A program made the translations under genes and the position numbers. From assembly GCA_022563115.1 (NCBI GenBank), contig JADFNY010000049.1:1-13728 (forward strand): DNA of 13,728 nucleotides, given 5' to 3'. Position 1 is the first letter of the stretch. The number at the start of each line of letters is the position of its first letter. This DNA comes from Acidobacteriota bacterium (GTDB lineage: Bacteria; Acidobacteriota; UBA890). The notes under the pieces are model-generated. The model was not told the origin of the DNA and ran no database searches. It saw only the letters and a program-made list of their open reading frames with translations. Shown here one piece after another: positions 9,389 through 13,728 of this stretch.

Positions 9389-10252
9389 ATGGTCAAGAAA
9401 AAGCATCTAACCGTCACCAGAGACGATCTCCACCGGGTTCGCTGGGACAACATCAACTGGGCCAGCTTCCTCGGGATCGCCGCACTCCACTTCGGTGCCC
9501 TGTTTGCGCCCTTCTACTTCACGTGGGGGGCGCTGGGTGTGGCCGGGGTTCTCTGGTGGCTGGCGGGCGGCATTGGTGTTTGCCTCGGGTTCCATAGGCT
9601 CCTGACCCACCGCAGCTTCCAGACGTTCAAACCGCTCGAGTACGCGATCACGACGCTCGGCGCGCTGAGCGTCCAAGGGAGTCCGATCTACTGGGTCGGA
9701 ACCCATCGCATGCACCACCGCGACTCCGACACCGACGCCGACCCGCATTCGCCGAAGCATGGATTCGATTGGTCCCACATGATGTGGTGCGTGACATCGG
9801 ACCCGCTCGGGCGCGAGCCGCGGGATCTTGCCATGGACATGCAGCGCGACCCGGTGCACCGTTGGCTCGACACCTACTACTGGGTCCCGACGGTTGTCCT
9901 TGGTGCCATTCTGTACGCCATTGGCGGCATGCCCTGGTTCATTTGGGGCGTTTGCGTGCGCACCGTGTTCGCGTACCATGCCACTTGGCTGGTGAACTCC
10001 GCCGGGCACACGTGGGGCTACCGTACCTTCGAGACGCACGAGTTCTCGACCAACAACTGGTGGGTCGCGGTGGTCTCGTTCGGTGAGGGCTGGCACAACA
10101 ACCACCACGCCTTCGCGCGCTCGGCACGCCACGGACTGCGCTGGTGGGAGATCGACGTGACCTGGTACACGATTCGCCTGATGGAGAAGCTCCACCTGGC
10201 GTGGAACGTGCACGTAGCCGACCCCTGGGGCAAGCAGCGGGAAACCGTCTGA
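9389..10252 (+). CDS. Acyl desaturase (stearoyl-CoA/delta-9 type, membrane di-iron)
   Basis: 287 residues. The three His boxes of membrane fatty-acid desaturases are present: HRLLTH (69-74), HRMHH (106-110) and HNNHH (236-240). The extra conserved His207 in NSAGHTWGYR matches the NSAAH motif of SCD-type enzymes. Hydrophobic spans are visible near 27-66, 84-100 and 165-200, giving the usual four-helix layout with the His boxes on the cytoplasmic side. The enzyme uses O2 and electrons to place a cis double bond in a long acyl chain (acyl-CoA or lipid-bound), so it implies aerobic life and membrane-fluidity control. The typical length is matched, without a cytochrome b5 or ferredoxin fusion. The start is the ATG giving MVKKKHL; it has only a poor Shine-Dalgarno site (GGCGAG), so the start is slightly uncertain. 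It stands alone, divergent from acnA and convergent with the PAS gene. Regiospecificity cannot be read. Confidence 0.93.
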   Translation: MVKKKHLTVTRDDLHRVRWDNINWASFLGIAALHFGALFAPFYFTWGALGVAGVLWWLAGGIGVCLGFHRLLTHRSFQTFKPLEYAITTLGALSVQGSPIYWVGTHRMHHRDSDTDADPHSPKHGFDWSHMMWCVTSDPLGREPRDLAMDMQRDPVHRWLDTYYWVPTVVLGAILYAIGGMPWFIWGVCVRTVFAYHATWLVNSAGHTWGYRTFETHEFSTNNWWVAVVSFGEGWHNNHHAFARSARHGLRWWEIDVTWYTIRLMEKLHLAWNVHVADPWGKQRETV

Positions 10253-10297
10253 GTCCCCGTCGCGCGCTCGCTACAAGTATCACGCTACGTCGGGGAC
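10253..10297. terminator. Shared stem-loop between convergent desaturase and PAS genes
   Basis: GTCCCCG (10253-10259) begins directly after the desaturase stop and is the exact complement of CGGGGAC (10291-10297), 7 nt before the end of the PAS gene. One T-T mismatch and two more pairs can extend the stem to about 9 bp around a loop of about 25 nt. Lying between two converging genes, it suits a bidirectional terminator. There is no T-run on either side, and the loop is long, so it may be weak or Rho-assisted. Confidence 0.42.
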
Positions 10298-10303
10298 AGC
10301 ACA

Positions 10304-11446
10304 CTAGCTCGGGGCTTGCAGGTCCTCGTAGACCACGTAGGCGCCGACGTGCTGCCCGTCGAGGATGATCGGGCTCGAGTGCACCCTCACGAAGATATCG
10401 ACGCCGTCGCGCCGCCGACGCTTGACGTCGATACGCAACTGCTCGCCGAGCTGGGTGCGCTGTGTGAGCCGGCGGGCTGCTTCCTGGTGTTCCGGTGGGG
10501 CGACGACCTCGTCGAGATCGTGGCCGGCGACGTCCTCACGGGATACGAGGAAAAGGCGCTCGAAGGCCTGGTTGGCAGACACGATGCGGCTCGATGGATC
10601 GAGCGTCACCATGGCGAGCGGGCTGCCCTCGATGAGCGCCGCCAGGTAGCGACCGTCGAGCCGTGCCTGCCGCTCCATTCGTTTGGTGTCGGTGATATCG
10701 ATGACCACGACCCCGACTCCCGTCGGGTTCTCCTGCGCGGGCCCAATAGGGAATGCGGAAAAACGCCATACGCACGCCAGTTTCGGTGACTGCGGATCCT
10801 CTGTGGTCAGCTCGATGTTGACCGCCGGCACGCCGGTTTGGAGCACCTGACGTAGAATCGGCTCGACGATCGCGGCCAATCCCGGCAGTGCCTCTCGGAG
10901 CGGACGGCCGATGTGATCCTCGACCGGCAGAACATGCATCTCGGCCAGCCGACGGTTGATGCGCACGAAATGAAGGTCGGCGTCGAGAATGGCGAGGCCC
11001 GCCGGCGCGCCGGTGAAGAAGGCGGCCAGAGGAGCCTCCAGCTCTACCTCAGGCGCAGAGGGCGGCGGCGCGTCTACGACGTCGAGGACTCCGTAGAGAG
11101 CCTCCACTTGTCCGCAGTCGTCGCGTTGGGTGAACACCGTGTCGCGCACCCGCCGGATGGTGCCGTCGAGGCAGCGGATCTCGTAGTGGTAGTCACGGAT
11201 CCAGCCGTGTTCGGCGAGCATCCGCCGTCGCTCGGCGCGCACCTGCGGATCGACGACGAGATCATCGGAGCGGTATTGCTGCAGCTGCTCGACAGATTCG
11301 GCGCCGAGGATCTTGAGCATCGCCGGATTGGCGTCGACGATACGGCCGTCGGGGGTGACGATGTAGATTCCCTGCTCGATTCGGGAGATGAAATCTCGGA
11401 GGGTGCCGCCGTCCTGGAGGCTGAGCTTCGGGCGTCGGACGTTCAC
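10304..11446 (-). CDS. Triple-PAS domain protein without an output domain
   Basis: 380 residues with three PAS/PAC units. PAS1 (about 15-125) has IEQGIYIVTPDGRIVDANPA and an RCLDGTIRRVRDTVF PAC strand. PAS2 (about 138-254) has AGLAILDADLHFVRINRRLAE and ends VVVIDITDTKRME. A short helical linker (about 253-273) leads to PAS3 (about 267-377), with MVTLDPSSRIVSANQAFERLF and RRRDGVDIFVRVHSSPI. The protein ends just after the third PAC, with no kinase, GGDEF, EAL, HTH or methyl-accepting part. There is no signal peptide or membrane helix, so it is cytosolic. The GTG at 11446 was chosen because GGGGGAG lies 5 nt upstream; a GTG at 11485 would add 13 residues. It is divergent from the hydroxyacyl-CoA dehydrogenase. 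It may be a small-ligand sensor that acts through a partner protein; the ligand is unknown. Confidence 0.88.
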   Translation of the reverse strand: MNVRRPKLSLQDGGTLRDFISRIEQGIYIVTPDGRIVDANPAMLKILGAESVEQLQQYRSDDLVVDPQVRAERRRMLAEHGWIRDYHYEIRCLDGTIRRVRDTVFTQRDDCGQVEALYGVLDVVDAPPPSAPEVELEAPLAAFFTGAPAGLAILDADLHFVRINRRLAEMHVLPVEDHIGRPLREALPGLAAIVEPILRQVLQTGVPAVNIELTTEDPQSPKLACVWRFSAFPIGPAQENPTGVGVVVIDITDTKRMERQARLDGRYLAALIEGSPLAMVTLDPSSRIVSANQAFERLFLVSREDVAGHDLDEVVAPPEHQEAARRLTQRTQLGEQLRIDVKRRRRDGVDIFVRVHSSPIILDGQHVGAYVVYEDLQAPS

Positions 11447-11451
11447 GTTTG

Positions 11452-11458
11452 CTCCCCC
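11452..11458 (-). promoter_or_regulatory. Ribosome-binding site deciding the PAS-gene start
   Basis: GGGGGAG on the minus strand, 5 nt before the GTG at 11446-11444. It is the best Shine-Dalgarno match near the gene's beginning, while the longer alternative GTG at 11485 has no such site, so the shorter protein is preferred. Confidence 0.6.
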
Positions 11459-11576
11459 GGTCGGCACAAGGGTTCCGAGTCGCACGGGGAGCGACGGTTC
11501 ACGAGCCGGGGACGCTACATGGACGTACGAACCTTCCCCCGCTCCCGACTAGATATAGCGCGGCGGCAGCGCGAAA

Positions 11577-11599
11577 GCTAGGCCTGCTAGGCCTGCTAG
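11577..11599. repeat. 9-bp tandem repeat GCTAGGCCT, about 2.5 copies
   Basis: GCTAGGCCT occurs twice head to tail and is followed by GCTAG, so the tetranucleotide CTAG appears three times at exact 9-bp spacing. CTAG is usually rare in bacterial DNA. The unit also contains the palindrome AGGCCT. It sits 51 nt upstream of the hbd start and about 130 nt upstream of the PAS start. It could be an iterated operator or a small slipped-strand repeat; the sequence alone does not decide. Confidence 0.6.
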
Positions 11600-11649
11600 T
11601 GTCGCAGCGAGAATCGGGCCTCGATGATCGGCTGGCAAAAGGATCGACG

Positions 11650-12501
11650 ATGGAAATCGAACGAATCGGCGTCGTTGGCGCCGGAACGATGGGACACGGG
11701 ATCGCCCAGGTCGCGGCGCAGGCCGGATTCGACACCCGCTTGTGCGACGTCAACGAGGACCTCGTCGGCGCCGGGCTCGACAGGATCCGGGCCAACCTCG
11801 ACAAGGGCGTCGAGCTCGGCAAGCTGGCGGCCGAAGACAGGGAAGCGGCGCTCGGGCGCATCTCGACGACGACCGATCTCGGCGAGCTTTCGGCGGCGAT
11901 CGACCTGGTGATCGAGGCGGTTCCCGAGAGTCTCGAGCTCAAGCGGGCGACCTTCGAGCGTATCGAGTCTCACTGTCCGCCGGGCACCATGCTGGCGACC
12001 AACACGAGCTCGCTGAGCATCGCGGTAATCGCTGCGGCGCTCTCCGATCCGGGCCGCCTGGTCGGCATGCATTTTTTCAACCCCGTCCACGTCATGCGGC
12101 TGATCGAGATCGTCCGGCACGAGGGAACACGGAGCGAGTTCGTGGATCTTGCGGTCGGTGTCGGGGAGCGGATGGGAAAGACGCCGATCGTGGTCAACGA
12201 CGTCCCGGGGTTCGCGAGCAGCCGTCTCGGCGTCGTGCTCGGCCTCGAGGCGATGCGGATGTTGGAGCAGGGGGTAGCTTCGGCGCAGGACATCGATACC
12301 GCCATGGAGCTCGGTTACCGGCACCCGATGGGTCCGCTCAAGCTCACCGATCTGGTCGGCCTCGACGTGCGGCTGGCGATCGCCCGATACCTCCACGAGG
12401 AGCTCGAAAGCGAGGCTTTTCGGCCGCCCGAGATCCTCGAGCGCCTGGTCGACGAAGGGCACCTCGGCAAGAAAGCCGGGCGCGGGTTCTATGAGTGGTA
12501 A
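11650..12501 (+). CDS. hbd: 3-hydroxyacyl-CoA (3-hydroxybutyryl-CoA) dehydrogenase
   Basis: 283 residues, the standard length of the free-standing enzyme. It oxidises (S)-3-hydroxyacyl-CoA to 3-ketoacyl-CoA with NAD(P), in beta-oxidation or, in reverse, in butanoyl-CoA/PHB-type metabolism, in the cytoplasm. The Rossmann motif is GVVGAGTMGHG (7-17), NAD specificity is suggested by Asp33, followed by ATNTSSLSI (116-124) and the catalytic His141 in GMHFFNPVH with partner Glu153. The C-terminal dimerisation domain has MELGYRHPMGPLKLTDLVGLD (219-239) and ends GKKAGRGFYEW. Where many members have Asn (PGFxxNR), this one has Ser191 (PGFASSRLG), as in one known clade. AAAGGA lies 6 nt before the ATG at 11650; the open frame further up does not look coding. 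No thiolase or crotonase neighbour is in view, so chain-length preference is open. Confidence 0.94.
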   Translation: MEIERIGVVGAGTMGHGIAQVAAQAGFDTRLCDVNEDLVGAGLDRIRANLDKGVELGKLAAEDREAALGRISTTTDLGELSAAIDLVIEAVPESLELKRATFERIESHCPPGTMLATNTSSLSIAVIAAALSDPGRLVGMHFFNPVHVMRLIEIVRHEGTRSEFVDLAVGVGERMGKTPIVVNDVPGFASSRLGVVLGLEAMRMLEQGVASAQDIDTAMELGYRHPMGPLKLTDLVGLDVRLAIARYLHEELESEAFRPPEILERLVDEGHLGKKAGRGFYEW

Positions 12502-12578
12502 ACACCGGTGCTACGATCGAAATTCGAGACTCGGCACCCGCGGGGAGTTCTTCGCACCCTGGTTGAGATAGCAACGCC

Positions 12579-13728
12579 ATGCGCACGATTTCGATCCGGA
12601 TAGCCACCCTCTTGCTGCTCTCGCTCATCGCCGGCCCCGCCGGTTTCGTCGTTGGTCAAGCCGAGCAGGGGGCGCAGCAAGAGCAAGCCGAACAGGCGGA
12701 GCAGGAAGACCAAGGTGCGCAGGCGGGAGAGGCGCCGCCGCCCTTCTCGCGTGCCGAGTGGATTCGCCGCAATCGCCTGCCGTACCCGGGGATACCGCGT
12801 CCTGTATCCGAGATCCCGCCGGCGCCTGAGCCGGTTCCCGGAGATTTCTCTCTGCTCGTGGCGTCGGCCGCCTTCGTCGACCCCGGCATTACCCCGCCGA
12901 CGCGGGTGAACAACGATTTGCTGCCCCCCGGAAATGCCACCAACCCGTGGTCGCAGGCGGAGCCGGACATCGACGTCAATCCGTTCAACGAGAACAACAT
13001 CGTCGCGGTGTACCAGGAAAGCCGCTTTCGGGACGGCGGGGCGCGGGCTCTGAACTACGCCACCTCGATGGACCGGGGGCTGTCCTGGGTCGAAGGCAGT
13101 TTACCGAACCTGACGCAGGAGCTCGGCGGTCCCTGGGAGCGCGCCTCCGACCCCTGGGTCGCGTTCGGGCCGGGCAACCGGGTGTACTACGTCACCCTCG
13201 ACTTCAACGAAACCAACCCGGCGAACCAGGTCGGCGTCAGCGTGTCAACCGACGGCGGCCTCTCCTGGGGGCCGCCGGTCAGAGTGTTTCGCAGCGAGCT
13301 CGACTTCAACGACAAGGAAGCCATAGAGATCGACACCCATCCCCGCAGCCCGCACTTCGGCAACGTCTACGTCGCCTGGGACATCAACATCGATCCGGCA
13401 AACGGCGGGCCCGCCCAGCACCTGGTGGTGGCGCGCTCGACGAACGGCGGCGCCAGCTATCAGACCCCCCTCGTGTTGCGCATCGCCGGCACCAACATCG
13501 GCGCGATTCCGCGCGTCGGCCCCGACGGCACCGTGTACGTCATGTGGGCCGGCAGCGGTGGATCATCGGGATTCTCGATCTTCCTGTCGACCAGCGCCAA
13601 CGGCGGCGCGTCGTTCTCCAGCCCACGCGTGATCCAGACGCTGAGCAGCCAGAGCGTGCCGTTCATCCGCGACGGCTCGATCCTGCCCTCCCTGTCGGTC
13701 GATCGGAAAACCGGCGACCTATATCTCG
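12579..13728 (+). CDS. Exported Asp-box (BNR, sialidase-like beta-propeller) protein, cut by the right edge
   Basis: 383 complete codons to the window edge, with no stop. The N-terminus MRTISIRIATLLLLSLIAGP and following residues form a Sec signal peptide, with likely cleavage near residue 27-28. A Gln/Glu/Ala-rich stretch follows (about 27-52), then a Pro-rich linker (53-88). From about 125 the sequence is propeller-like, with four Asp-box motifs of the form S-x-D/N-x-G-x-x-W/F/Y: SMDRGLSW (163-170), STDGGLSW (223-230), STNGGASY (287-294) and SANGGASF (339-346). Blade strands such as GNVYVAWD and GTVYVMWAG lie between them. Such proteins are often labelled exo-alpha-sialidase, but the Asp box only marks the fold; no FRIP motif or catalytic set is seen, so enzyme activity is not supported. 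TGA lies in frame just upstream, so the ATG is the first possible start; its ribosome-binding site is weak. The 77-nt gap after hbd shows no clear terminator or promoter. Confidence 0.88.
   Translation, partial: MRTISIRIATLLLLSLIAGPAGFVVGQAEQGAQQEQAEQAEQEDQGAQAGEAPPPFSRAEWIRRNRLPYPGIPRPVSEIPPAPEPVPGDFSLLVASAAFVDPGITPPTRVNNDLLPPGNATNPWSQAEPDIDVNPFNENNIVAVYQESRFRDGGARALNYATSMDRGLSWVEGSLPNLTQELGGPWERASDPWVAFGPGNRVYYVTLDFNETNPANQVGVSVSTDGGLSWGPPVRVFRSELDFNDKEAIEIDTHPRSPHFGNVYVAWDINIDPANGGPAQHLVVARSTNGGASYQTPLVLRIAGTNIGAIPRVGPDGTVYVMWAGSGGSSGFSIFLSTSANGGASFSSPRVIQTLSSQSVPFIRDGSILPSLSVDRKTGDLYL

Larger units (their letters stand above)
11447..11649. promoter_or_regulatory. Divergent intergenic region between the PAS gene and hbd
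   Basis: 203 nt without a convincing gene. Reading frames from hbd run through it, but the translation is Arg/Ser/Pro-rich and unlike any family. It contains the only A/T-richer pocket nearby (CTATATCTAG on the minus strand, 11558-11549), which could be the -10 of the PAS gene, although no matching -35 was found. It also contains the 9-bp tandem repeat at 11577-11599. Both promoters must lie here, so one regulator bound at the repeat could govern both genes. Confidence 0.35.

Noticed and set aside
11449..11649. An N-terminal extension of hbd or a small upstream gene
   Set aside because: The frame is open but the residues are Arg/Pro/Ser-rich without family similarity, and the Rossmann fold begins right at the ATG at 11650.
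12506..12538. A terminator hairpin after hbd (GGTGC/GCACC)
   Set aside because: Only a 5-bp stem around a 22-nt loop, with no T-run; not distinguishable from chance.

Overview
The window is GC-rich bacterial chromosome (about two thirds G+C by eye) with dense coding, mostly strong Shine-Dalgarno sites, and overlapping or nearly touching genes. A lipoprotein signal, a LolD/YbbA-type ABC system, an aerobic acyl desaturase, a glutathione-transferase fold protein and acyl-CoA metabolism suggest an aerobic, heterotrophic Gram-negative (Proteobacteria- or Myxococcota-like). The exact lineage cannot be read from the sequence, and nothing suggests a plasmid, phage or transposon.

Layout. Positions 1-9147 hold genes on the minus strand. 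Read in transcription order from right to left they are: aconitase acnA (9147-6409), a short GGQ release-factor-like ribosome rescue protein (6385-6008), an ABC ATPase (6006-5311), a 10-TM FtsX/YbbP-type permease (5314-2765), an AttH/CrtC-like two-domain lipocalin-type lipoprotein (2765-1563), a GST-family protein (1480-851), KDPG aldolase eda (759-61) and the possible start of another exported protein running off the left edge (77-1). From the rescue factor to the lipoprotein the genes are joined by TGAGATG, ATGA and TAATG junctions, so they look like one translationally coupled unit. A stem-loop follows the lipoprotein gene, and larger gaps (82 and 91 nt) separate the GST and eda genes.

A 241-nt region (9148-9388) lies between acnA and a divergent three-His-box acyl desaturase (9389-10252, plus). 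The desaturase converges on a triple-PAS protein without an output domain (11446-10304, minus), with a shared stem-loop between them. A 203-nt divergent region with a CTAG-containing 9-bp tandem repeat separates the PAS gene from a 3-hydroxyacyl-CoA (3-hydroxybutyryl-CoA) dehydrogenase (11650-12501, plus). The last gene (12579 to the right edge, plus, cut by the window) is an exported protein with at least four Asp-box (BNR, sialidase-like) motifs.

Functionally the window mixes central carbon metabolism (aconitase, KDPG aldolase), lipid chemistry (desaturase, hydroxyacyl-CoA dehydrogenase), envelope transport or lipid handling (ABC-permease-lipocalin) and translation rescue. I found no clearly new defence or mobile system. 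The most noteworthy items are the rescue factor coupled to the envelope ABC operon, its resemblance to the mitochondrial mtRF-R/C12orf65 type rather than canonical ArfB, the PAS-only protein, and the CTAG tandem repeat.
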